In this document: piece by piece, positions 54,871 through 64,000 of the stretch
Layout of the letters: each line of letters starts with the position of its first letter
Numbering within the stretch: position 1 is the first letter of the stretch
Assembly: GCA_013176395.1 (NCBI GenBank)
Contig: JABMLP010000009.1
Location: forward strand, 310,001-374,000
Direction of reading: 5' to 3'
DNA length: 64,000 nucleotides
Source of the DNA: Venturia oleaginea
Taxonomy: Eukaryota > Ascomycota > Dothideomycetes > Venturiales > Venturiaceae
Position numbers and translations under genes: made by a program
Notes under the pieces: generated by a model
Seen by the model: the letters and a program-made list of their open reading frames with translations, nothing else
What the model was told of the DNA's origin: nothing
Databases searched by the model: none

Positions 54871-56278
54871 CACAGGGTTCCTCAAATCTGACTGCGCAGG
54901 GCGCTCGGACCCACCATCCCATCTTTTGAACTGGAATGTATTATGCTATTTACCACCACCATGGCGCCTAGAACACCCAAAAGAAAGACTGCAAGGCGAG
55001 AATATGATACCACGAAGAGAATGCGATTTTTCCAGGCCTGGGACTGCAAGAATGAGGCCGACGGCGTCGGTACAATCGCATACCTCCCTGAAATCAATAT
55101 ACCAACTTCTACCGCACGTAGTTGGCTTAAACTACGAGAACTTATTGGTGATGCAGCATTCAGATCACAGAGAAAGAGCAGTTGCATCATAGGGCGGCCT
55201 ACCAAAGTATCTGCTTCAGATCTTACCCGCCTTACGAACCAAGATGACCCCATACACGAAAAAGGCTGGCAGGAACAAGCCAATTCCTGCCCCGGCAAGC
55301 CTTCCGCAAAGACATTACAGCGTCGCGTATACAATGCATGGGCTAGGCGATTCAAGAAGCGTTATCAGAAGCAGATATCCCAGGCAAATCGGCCAAAGAG
55401 GGTTGAATACGGTAAAGAACACGAGGAAAAGACCATACTAGGCTTCTGGAGTTGGATTTGGTTCACAGATGAAGCCCATTTTCAGTCAAAAGAACTCGCC
55501 AATGCACCTGAATATGAGCTATGCTTTTCAGGGCAAGAGAGAGGTGTCAATGAGGAGCTAGAAGGCGTTTTGGATGTTACTATTCACGTCGCCGGCGGCA
55601 TCTCATACAACAAGAAAGGAAACCTCATATTCTACAAGGATCCGGCTGAGCCATCAGAGAAGGTTCGTAGGCAAGTCAAGCAGCCTAAACAACTCAAATA
55701 CGAGCTGGGTTCAGTGTACCAAGCCCGACTGAAGGTCTGGCAAGACCTTAAGGCAAAGGAGGACGAAACACCAAAAGGAAACTGCATGACACAGGTTTTC
55801 TACGCCAAAAAGATACTGCCGCAACACATTGAAGCTATTCAGGCCTTGGAGAAGCGTCACCAGCGCAAATACTGGCTTCAAGAGGATGGTGATCCTTCTC
55901 ACGGAATCAAGTCACCTAACAGTGACCCTGCAGTCATAAAAAGAGAAGCAGACCTTCTATTACTTATTCACCCTCCTCAATCATGTGATCTTAATCCCAT
56001 TGAGTCTTGTTGGAACATCATTAAGTCCAGATTAGCGGGCAGGAGGTGGTCGTCGGTGGCTCATTTCAAGGCTGAAATCCAGGCAGAATGGGACAAGATA
56101 ACGCTCACAATGATACGGAAAAGGATCAGAGAGATGCCAGAGAGATGTGAGATGATTCAGCAAAAACCAGAGATCCATTGCAAGTCAAACGTGTGGTAAA
56201 TAGCATAATACATTCAAGTTCAAAAGACAGGATGGTGGGTCCGAGCGCCCTGCGCAGTCAGATTTGAGGAACCCTGTG
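54871..56278 (+). mobile_element. Tc1/mariner-type DNA transposon with about 86-bp inverted repeats
   Basis: The ends 54871-54956 and 56193-56278 are inverted repeats starting CACAGGGTTCCTCAAATCTG, with only about three or four mismatches. TA precedes the left end; the right end is followed by CT, so the target duplication is imperfect. The transposase is intact. Confidence 0.88.
54961..56199 (+). CDS. Tc1/mariner-superfamily transposase
   Basis: An intact frame of 412 residues from ATG 54961 (an in-frame ATG at 54943 lies inside the inverted repeat). The N-terminus is basic (MAPRTPKRKTARREYDTTKR) with a helix-turn-helix region. Catalytic segments are WFTDEAHF, LQEDGDPSHG and CDLNPIESCWNIIKSRL. 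By hand count 38 residues separate the second Asp and the Glu, against 34 in classical Tc1. The stop codon lies inside the right inverted repeat. No lesion is visible, so the element may be active or recently so. Confidence 0.88.
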   Translation: MAPRTPKRKTARREYDTTKRMRFFQAWDCKNEADGVGTIAYLPEINIPTSTARSWLKLRELIGDAAFRSQRKSSCIIGRPTKVSASDLTRLTNQDDPIHEKGWQEQANSCPGKPSAKTLQRRVYNAWARRFKKRYQKQISQANRPKRVEYGKEHEEKTILGFWSWIWFTDEAHFQSKELANAPEYELCFSGQERGVNEELEGVLDVTIHVAGGISYNKKGNLIFYKDPAEPSEKVRRQVKQPKQLKYELGSVYQARLKVWQDLKAKEDETPKGNCMTQVFYAKKILPQHIEAIQALEKRHQRKYWLQEDGDPSHGIKSPNSDPAVIKREADLLLLIHPPQSCDLNPIESCWNIIKSRLAGRRWSSVAHFKAEIQAEWDKITLTMIRKRIREMPERCEMIQQKPEIHCKSNVW

Positions 56279-56966
56279 CTCAGCACTAACCAAGCAAAGT
56301 AGTATTTGCCTCCTAGATGACTAGTCCTGGGGCCCAAAGCCATCCTTTCCCACCCTTGCGTGAAATGACAGCACCACAGCCTTACTGCTTTTCGTAGAAG
56401 CTCTCCCCAAACATAAACACTACATAAACATAAACGCTCAATACACATACTTCGCCAATGAATTTAGCAATGCGTAATTATATATCCATATCGATGCGGA
56501 AGGAGAACGAGAACTTACTTAAAAATTACACGACATTCCCAAAGTCACCGATCCAAGTACCGTATTTAACGCGTATCCTACGGCCCGAATCGGCGCACTT
56601 TATCACTCCTCTTCGACCAGTAGCCAGGTTACTAAGTTCACCGTGAACTCGCTGAAGCGCTTAACGCGGGTATTGTGCCCGATCTGTTCGACGATTGAGC
56701 TTACGGTAACGAAGGTTCTTACTTTGGTTGCTAGGGGCGAATGGAAGGTTGTGACTATAGAATGGATTAGCGGTGGTCTTTGGAAAGCTGCTGGCCAACC
56801 TGCGTGGGCTTAAGGGGAGAAGGGTCTAAACGGACATCCTCAATTCAAGGTCGATCTTGATAGGGCTCAAAGAGCCTATGGCTGCAAGATTTGTGATACT
56901 CAATTCCAAAATAGGCATCGGCTGACGAGCGGGTAGAGACGACAGTCCGAATGTCAAAGGTCAATT
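56279..56966. other. Spacer right of the Tc1/mariner element
   Basis: No supported gene. Around 56690-56815 the plus strand reads like a protein fragment (GEWKVVTIEWISGGLW), too short to name. Confidence 0.4.
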
Positions 56967-57368
56967 CTAACTAGATGTCCAAGCGATTATCTCGCCTGGC
57001 CAGTATGTCGGCGAGTAATTGTAGTAGATGAGGAAGGTCCTTCTCCTTTTCGTCCTCATGTATGTGCCAACCAGAGGTGTTAACGTCAATTCGATGTTAC
57101 GAAGCATACGAAAAGCAGACTTGCAGTTGAGGAGGATGGTTCTGGGATCGTAGTCTTTCATTTTGATAGCGGTCCGGAAAGTGGAATATTGATATATGAC
57201 GGATTGGATCTCGTTGTAGATTTCTTTGGACATCCTAAGAATCGGATGGGAAATAATTCGCCGATTGTAGTCGCTCCAGCGATATAGTACGCTCGAGGTC
57301 GGCACCACATAGTCATAGATTATTTCTCGTAATTCTCGTGGTAGTCGGAGGAAGTCGAAGTGTTCAAA
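56967..57368 (-). pseudogene. Exon of a 2EXR/F-box-like fungal protein, apparently partial
   Basis: From an acceptor (GGGGTAG, ending 57370) the minus strand reads FDFLRLPRELREIIYDYVVP, the LPxELRxxIY motif that opens 2EXR/F-box-like domains of many fungal proteins, followed by SHPILRMSKEIYNEIQSVIYQ, and ends at a stop at 56967-56969. The function of the family is unknown. An upstream exon with a start codon was not found, so the gene is probably incomplete. Confidence 0.5.
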
Positions 57369-57380
57369 GCTACCCCAAAA

Positions 57381-58785
57381 CGTTAGCTTCTTGAAATTGC
57401 CTTGCTATGGTTGATGACTGCCTAGAGAGAAAGGACAGTTAATCTAAATCGCTATTTTAGCTCACGACCATACCGACAAATTTCTCGCTGACTATTTTTG
57501 GAAGATTGCTAGGAATTTATGACCATCTACCTATATCGTAGGGTAATGAATGAACACGACAAATCTCGCGCCTTCCTTCGCCTTTCCCAATGATGGGTAT
57601 GTCGGAGCTCACCTAGATATCGAAACCCTCAGCTTGTTGAACAGTAGTGGTGTCAATCCTCCCACCACCCTCTATACATTGCTCGGTAGTCTCTTGGACT
57701 TTTCATGATCGACGAAGACTAGGGCGGCCATTACGTCACCAATAATACAGGCAAACTTGATCTTTGACTTGCTGGGGTCCCTGCGTGATGGCTTTCGAAA
57801 GGTGCGTCGAAGTCCAGCATCTCTATGCCACAGTTTTGGCACAAATTTAGGTGACCTCGAATGTCTATAGACAAACGCTCGGGAAGCTTTCGGCAAACTA
57901 TCCTGTGTGTTTACCATCATTAGCGAAGATCTAGTGAAAGGCTTTGTACTCACTTGATTACTATACTAGTAATCCACGCGCGCCACATTGAAATGGCAAC
58001 CCCTTGTTGCCAATTCATCTAAGCACTCAAACAAGGCTATGCTATCGTCAAATATAAATCGCCAAGTAGCCAAGTTTCGTTCTCGCTCTGTCAAGATAAA
58101 GCTGCGTCTACAGACAGTCTTGTCTCCTCAAACCTATTTGTAACATAGGTAGAGATGCCTCCATAAGAGCGAGACTACAAACGTAGCTTAATTTGACCAC
58201 AATTATTTTCCTGGGGCTGATCAATCTGACATGACATACAGATTTTCTGTATGCAGTCAGACAGGTCCGAATCACGGCTCTTCTTTGTGAGTGCGAAGAA
58301 TGAAGGCGTGTAAGGAGTCGATGCAGATTCAGCAGAGCGCCGGTGCGCCATCGCCTATGGTATCTTGGGAGCGTAGGCGTCCATGGACAGTTGACTCCTG
58401 TCAGCGGTTGAGATGAATAGGTTGGAGGATGAAAGTAAGTGAAAAGGGAAAGAGGATGCTCTTAGACGTAGATTTGATCCATGCATGCGCGTTCCTCAGA
58501 CCGGCCGTGCTTAGATTTTAGGGTGGGGGGAAATAGAATCCGTAGGCAGTCTGAAACCTACAATATCCACCACAGCAATCAGCCCAACAGCAACAATACC
58601 AACAACGCAATAATTAGCAGACGAGAACATCTCAATAAATTCACGCATTCCAGTCCAACATCCCTGTCTCCTGGCCTATCAGCAATTTTAGAGCCAAGGA
58701 GAGCGTACCAGACCTCGTTAGAGAACAAGGCATAGCAACCAAAAATACTTAGATTGAACCCAATCAACTACCCAGCAACGAATTC
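57381..58785. other. Spacer, no supported gene
   Basis: A minus-strand frame of 93 codons at 57672-57953 has no known features. The right end includes the 3' region of the cutinase gene. Confidence 0.4.
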
Positions 58786-59714
58786 TCAAGCACCGCCACC
58801 CGACCCCTTAGTACCACCCTTACTTCCCTTCGGTTTCCCACTCTTCGCAGTCTTTGGACTCGCTTCAGTAGCTGGAGATGCCTCAGCAGCTGTGTCGGTA
58901 CTCGGTTCCTCGGCAGCAGGAGCAGGACTGTCCCCAGCCTTCCCCCCAGCCTTCTGAATAGCCTCCGTCAAAAATGCAATAGCCTTGGGTCCCGAACCAT
59001 CTTTCATGTACGAAAAGTGACCCGCCGTAACATTCAACTTGCCATCGCAAACCCCATCGCTAGCAGAACAATATACCCTAACCTTCTCCTTTGGATAATC
59101 CGGAATCATACCTTTCTGTTGGCCGTTCTTCGTGTAGCCGAAGAGTACGACGCCGAGAACCTTGGCCTTGAGATCGGGTGGCAGTTTGGAAATTGCATTC
59201 ATCATTACCGCTGTGCCTTGGCTGTAGCCTCCAGCTACTATCTTGGTACTGGGACATCTGCACACGAATGGGTTAAGTTCCTAATGATAATGATAAGGGG
59301 GACATCATACTTCGACTGCGCCGTCGTAAACATCTTCGTCGCTTCAGCAATCGCCCCCGCCGTCGTACCAGCAGGTTTGGAATTATCTCCCAACGCAGCT
59401 GTATAAGCACCGCCCACACCCTGACAAGCGACATCGTTACTGAATTTCGATTTGAGGCCTTTGCACACCGCCGGTCCCATTGAAGTTCCCTACTTTCATT
59501 GGTCATCTTTCTCAGTGAGTGAGGATGGGAGTCTACTCACCATATTCCCAGGCTCCGTCGATGCGCGTGCAAAGATCAAAGTCACCTTCTTACACGGTCC
59601 ACCCGTCAATTCATTCAGAACAGTCTGACGCTTCTGCAATACCCCAATCGGAGGCGCTGGAGCTGCCGCAGAAATACCGACTATTGCTGCCGTTGCAAAG
59701 AGCGATATCCTCAT
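58786..59714 (-). CDS. Cutinase-type secreted esterase (CE5)
   Basis: Exons 59714-59541, 59489-59311 and 59257-58786 give 274 residues. A signal peptide (MRISLFATAAIVGISAAAPA) is followed by a KR pair. Catalytic triad elements: Ser in GGYSQGTAV, Asp in SDGVCDG and His in AGHFSYM; RASTEPGNM and the Cys positions also match the family. Cutinases hydrolyse ester bonds of plant cutin. The C-terminus carries an extra stretch of about 50 residues, Ser/Pro/Thr then Lys/Gly-rich (KGSKGGTKGSGGGA), without a hydrophobic GPI signal; a wall- or surface-binding role is possible. An acetylxylan esterase is the alternative. Confidence 0.93.
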
Positions 59715-61111
59715 ATTGGACTAAGGTATGGTGGGTTTGGACAAGACCGTGGTGTGATATAAGCCCGATATTCGAGCCCTCTTGTGAGAAACCTTGGAGA
59801 AGCGATGATTTTTTTTCGAAATGGAAATACACAGATCCACGAACCCTCAACAAACCTCTATAAACAACTGCCTTCGGAATAAAACTTCCAGAATGCTTGA
59901 AGTTGGGTGGTGCTTATAGGAATGAATGCGCCTGGTCAAAGCGTCTGCTGGGGTCCATCGCTTGATTGATTAACCAGAGTGTTCCCGCCAATAGCATAAA
60001 CTTTGCATACTATATAGCTGAGTATGATATTAATGATTTACGGATTTACTCCTAGCCACGGAGCCACAGCGTGAGTCGAGTCGGACTCACGGACTTTGCT
60101 CCCGCCCCGCGCGCGAAATGAGCACCGGGCTCGATTTGGAAATCGAAGCGAAGCGATTTGGATGATTCTCGTTGCCGCTCGCTTATTCTATAATCAACAG
60201 CTCAGCATTGCCATAACAGTCACGGAAGAAAGAAAGATTTCACAAAAACCACGTGGGACACATAATGTAACCAATAACAACATAAGACCGAAACCATTTT
60301 AGACCGTGTTACTGCCGTCCGCCAAGTCCTCCAAAACAAATTCATACAAAATCTCGCTCTTTTTATAATTCCTTAACGGCTTTCTTCCCAGCAACAATGA
60401 AAGCTAATCGACCAAAAAAGGTAGGAAGGTGACTATGAAAGATCTACTCGAGATACATATACGATTCAAGTACCCCCTTCCCACTCCTCGTGATAGATAG
60501 AGAAATCATAACGAAATCATATTCCTTACTTTACAAACTTGTTGTTTACGGCTGCAGCGAACCCGTTTCTCGGGCGTTACATGTCATACAGCATTTTGCT
60601 AAATGCTCAAAGATTCGCAAATAGGTATAGGCTGCAGGACAAAAGAATCATAGCAAACCATCGTCGATCCCAACATCTCAGTCTGTATATACAGGACAAT
60701 TGCTCCGCAATCCCTATATTTTTCAGACGACTCATTGCATTGCGTTTGTCCTACGCGCGCTTCGTATCCATCCAGCACTCTCTCCTTCTCGTTCCCCTGT
60801 TACCTTGAAATCAAGCGGGATAGCTATCGAAGCTTGACGCAGCTCTTGTTCTTCATTCGGAGAACCCACAAGAGGAGTCGCTCATGGATGACCAAACCTT
60901 GCCAAGAGTGGATAGAGAGAGTCGTTGGCCTGAATGCAGCAGCCGGCTCGAGGGAGGCGTAGCTTTGTATGTCTCGATCTGTGAGTACTAGTTAGCTAGA
61001 TTCTGTCGTTTAGAGGCTGCCTACTCAAACGAAGAGGTCACCAAGATGACCAAGATGGGATCAGTACTCACCTCAATTAATACCGCACATATTCCCGAAG
61101 AGAGATGCAGT
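59715..61111. other. Intergenic region between cutinase and permease fragment
   Basis: No supported gene. Left end is the cutinase promoter. Frames up to 114 codons have no domain features. Confidence 0.45.
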
Positions 61112-62069
61112 TCATCTTCCGGATCTCTCCTCCATCGTCTCTTCAATCCTCTCATTCTCGGCCATTTTCAAATCGGTTTCCGTCAATGTTTGACTGCCTG
61201 TAGTGTTCCAAGTCAGATCGGAGAGCTTCACTTCCTCTACTGGCGGCAAGTCCGGACCTGTACCCTCTTCATCATATGAACTCAACGATGCCTCCCTGGG
61301 ATCGACCATCTTCGTACGTTTGTAGATCTTCCAAAACGCAATGTAACCAAGGTAAGCGAAGACCCCGATATAATGAGTGATGAACTCGGTCGACTTGATC
61401 CGTGAACAAAACACTTGTATCCTAAATCTATTAATACAATCGTTTTTTCTAAAAGGAATGTGAAGGACTTACCGCTGAAGAATACGACCAGAAAGCTCAT
61501 GACAAATGCAAACATTGCCGAGTAGCGCTGACAGAAACATCGATAAGGCAGGGATTTCCGTTCCATCTCTTGGGCCCGCATAGCACGGACGAAACCAAAG
61601 TAGGCCAACAGAATGTTCATCCAGTTGAGCGCGCCAAACACAGTCGAGACATCTATAAAGTACTGGAAGACCTGTGCAGCGGACTTTGTCGCGTTCATGT
61701 AGCCCAACACGATGAAAAGACTGGACACAATGACGGCTTGCCATGGGACGCCTTTAAGATTGGTGCGCCCGAAAATCTTTGGAGCTTGGTTATCGTATGA
61801 GAACCCGTACAGAGTGCGAGATGCGGTGTATATATCTATGGGCTGGGTCAGTCTCGATCTATACAACATAATATCCTTTGAAGCTTACCCGCATTTGCCG
61901 CACTAATAACAAACGCAAGCAGTCCTGCATTGAAGAGGTCTGGCAGCACCTTGGTACCAGATTCCTTGACCGCAACGACAAAGGGTGAGATTCCCTTCAT
62001 GCCCTTGCCACTGTCTGGTGCGGTCTTCAGAAGTAGCGGACTTTTAGGATCCACGCTTATGGTAATGAC
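61112..62069 (-). pseudogene. 3' half of an amino-acid permease gene, cut by a hAT element
   Basis: On the minus strand, 62069-61889 and 61835-61473 join through a canonical intron (GTAAGC to CCATAG) and read [40 protein letters not shown] and KGVPWQAVIVSSLFIVLGY, typical of fungal amino-acid/polyamine/choline transporters. The last part (about 61410-61112) carries FITHYIGVFAYLGYIAFWKI and a hydrophilic tail. Its phase does not match the obvious TTTAG acceptor; an AAG acceptor or a frameshift is needed. The N-terminal half is missing: hAT-like sequence begins at 62070. Probably dead. Confidence 0.75.
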
Positions 62070-62560
62070 CAGTGCGTTCGATAATCAATCGATTGAGCCA
62101 TTCTCAAGATTGATTGCCCGATTCGGCCTATATATGGCTTGATTGACGGCTTGATTGAGTCGGTGTCAGTGAGATTGATGGCTTGAGTGATCGGTCAATT
62201 GAGAGATCTAAAATACACCATTTTTAAGCCCTTGATGCTGTATCTGACACGCCTCAATTGTATCATCACTCATACCGTTTCTAGCATCAGTAATGAGCCT
62301 ACCGGCTTGTGAAAATACTCTCTCAACCTCTGCAGACATACCAGGAATCGATAATACACCGAAAGCAAGACGAGATAAGATCGGATAGTCATTGCGGTGC
62401 TGCTCCCACCACCCAACAACGTCGTGAACTGGCTTCCAGGTGGTAGGGTCGAAATATTTGATGTATCTCGTATAATCGTCTTCTTTGGTGACTACCCGGC
62501 GCTTTTTGGTGATCACGGCAAAGTTGAAGCCTACAAGATAGCCGGACAACTCATTGACAG
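62070..62560 (-). mobile_element. hAT transposon 3' remnant with C-terminal dimerisation domain
   Basis: The minus-strand frame 62549-62208 contains KYFDPTTWKPVHDVVGWWEQ, YPILSRLAFGVLSIPGMSAE and VERVFSQAGRLI, the hAT C-terminal dimerisation region. The plus strand at 62070 reads CAGTG, a common hAT terminus, at the very point where the permease coding sequence stops. The rest of the hAT transposase is missing; Copia sequence lies next to it. Confidence 0.75.
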
Positions 62561-64000
62561 CAGTGATATGAGCCTGATGACGAGTCCTCTTCCCAGAAAT
62601 GATGTTTCTGATGTCAGTTTCAGCACCAACTGCAGTGTATTCCTCAGAGAACTCTGCACTATAGGAGGGTCTGGCAGTGGGAGCTGATGATAGTGCTGGG
62701 GAAGGAGATTGTACTTGACTGGGTTCGGCTTCATTTTCTCCGCTTTCCTTCTCATCATCGCCATCCTCATCAGATTCTCTGTCACCGGATTGTTCTTTGT
62801 TACTTTCAGTGTCATAGGAGTCAGTGGTTGACTCTAAAGGTAGAGTGACAGATGGAGTTGGTGATGGAGATGGAAGCTGAGATTGAGGTACAGGAGCTTT
62901 TGTCGAAGATGATTGGGCAGGAGAGGGGGCTGAATTGGTTCAGTTACTGGAATTTCACCAAAGTTTGGTGGAGTGAACTGAAAAGTGTCAAGTAGAGACT
63001 CTTCTATTCCATCGTTGAGTGAGGGTAATGGCTGCTGGACTTCAATAGCTTCTTCAACCTCCATGATGATGCCCAAGTCTACTTCGGAAGGTTTGTAGAA
63101 CTTGGTGGAGTCAAAGGTGACATCTCGACTTCTGACCACTCTCTTTTGAGAAGGAACCCAGATTCTGAAGATGTTTGATGAATCGTAGCCGACAGGGTAA
63201 CCAATATGGGTGCGAGGTTCCATTTTGTCGAGTTTAGCGAGGCGATACCGTAGAGGATAGGCTCTGCAGCCAAAGATTTCAAGATGTGCAAGATTTGGTT
63301 TACGGCCAGTGATGCATTCGTAGGGCGTTTTCCATCCAAGGCGCCGAGTTGACCAAAGATTGAACAGATATGCTGCACATTTAACGGCATCGGACCAGAG
63401 ATTGTGTGGGAGTTTTGCGTGTATTATCATTGAACGAGCGATACGGCGGAGAAAATGTCCTGCTTTCTCAGCCCCTCCATTTTGGGCTTGAGTGTGTGCT
63501 GCAGAGGATTCTCTTTTGATGCCGTGTTGAGCAAGGAATGAATTGAGGCGTTGAGATCTGAAATCATCAGTTTGAAGGAATCGGATCTTGTAACCCATTG
63601 ACTCAATGAGCATTACAAACTCGATGATTGCGTCAACAGATTGGTGCTCTTCCCAGTGATTGGTGACTATGTGGTAGCCAAACGTATCACATACCAGATG
63701 ACTTGAGTAGCGATTGTGGTCAATAGAGATTCCATGATGGACCATATCTACTGACACCCTCTCAAATGGGAGTCCAACAGCAACATCAGTATGCCCAAAA
63801 CGTCTTGAGACCTTTCTTTGACCCTTGGCTAAAAAGCAGGACTCACATTTGGCATGATGTGGCTTGTGGTTGTTGGTTGTGATGTGTACACCTGTGGTAT
63901 TTGCTTGTAGTTTTGTCAACGCCGCAGGAGAAACGTGGCCAAGCATCTCATGCCATTCAAGAGCTGTTGCTTTCTTTGGCGGTCGAGATTGTGTTGTTTG
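62208..64000 (-). pseudogene. Ty1/Copia polyprotein part (integrase) fused in frame to the hAT domain, cut by window edge
   Basis: From the right edge the minus strand encodes the pre-integrase zinc region (WHEMLGHVSPAAL, HHAKCESCFLAKG), integrase with first Asp in VSVDMVHHG, second in FLQTDDFRSQ and Glu in HTQAQNGGAEKAGHF, then HLEIFGCRAYPLRYRLAKLD. This frame ends at 62834. A shift near the C run at about 62925-62950 leads into a second frame with a Ser/Pro/Glu-rich linker and IISGKRTRHQAHITAVNELS, which runs on without a stop into the hAT domain at 62549. Reverse transcriptase and RNase H, expected after the linker, are absent. Element continues beyond 64000. Confidence 0.8.

Noticed and set aside
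57672..57953. A 93-codon minus-strand frame as a gene
   Set aside because: No domain, no splice partners and no biased composition; kept only as a remark in the spacer entry.
31332..64000. A giant Starship-type element
   Set aside because: No DUF3435/YR tyrosine recombinase captain gene is seen; the repeats are explained by ordinary transposons.

Overview
This window is nuclear DNA of a filamentous ascomycete (Pezizomycotina). Genes are spaced on both strands and carry short GT-AG introns of about 45-80 nt. The gene set is typical of a plant-associated fungus: pectate lyase, cutinase, GH27 alpha-galactosidase, a GH114 pseudogene and a secreted GtaA-type glutaminase. A leotiomycete-like source is my guess from the overall flavour and cannot be proven here.

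Layout. 1-30 kb is mainly a gene-dense euchromatic block: pectate lyase (660-1971), a J-domain gene with an in-frame TGA (3280-4452), two nuclear-looking orphan genes that share a C-terminal motif (5889-7058 and 8433-9208), an L-type lectin and TIM13 as a divergent pair, a MARVEL protein with a poly-Q tail and a GC-AG intron, a broken GH114 gene, CCT8, RPB12, an ING/PHD protein, a GtaA-like glutaminase and AHA1. Only one transposon, a deleted pogo/Fot1 element at 20736-21862, interrupts it.

30-44 kb and 47-64 kb are repeat-rich. They contain three more pogo/Fot1 elements (31332-33138, 33179-34984, 48024-49004), a nearly identical pair of about 690-bp LTR-like repeats (34985 and 42580), a small Copia-like LTR relic, a LINE with endonuclease, reverse transcriptase and RNase H (about 50.5-54.5 kb) plus a 5'-truncated inverted copy of its tail just upstream of the GH27 gene, a 353-bp tandem repeat, a Tc1/mariner element with long inverted repeats, and a nested hAT/Copia complex that runs off the right edge. 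Islands of intact host genes survive between them: GH27, PDA1, SPS19-like reductase, ATG33-like, cutinase. Several host genes exist only as stumps next to transposons: a P450 5' end, an F-box 5' end, a 2EXR/F-box-like exon and the 3' half of an amino-acid permease.

How the genes work together. There is no single pathway or cluster. Two themes recur: mitochondrial and proteostasis housekeeping (TIM13, ATG33, PDA1, CCT8, AHA1, J-protein) and secreted degradation of plant polymers (pectate lyase, cutinase, alpha-galactosidase, glutaminase). I did not find a convincing new defence, toxin or biosynthetic system. The best unexplained items are the orphan gene pair with a shared motif, the single in-frame stop codons in otherwise conserved ORFs, the pogo deletion derivatives that keep only the DNA-binding and zinc-knuckle ends, and the in-frame Copia-hAT fusion ORF. 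All exon borders were placed by eye from splice signals and reading phase.
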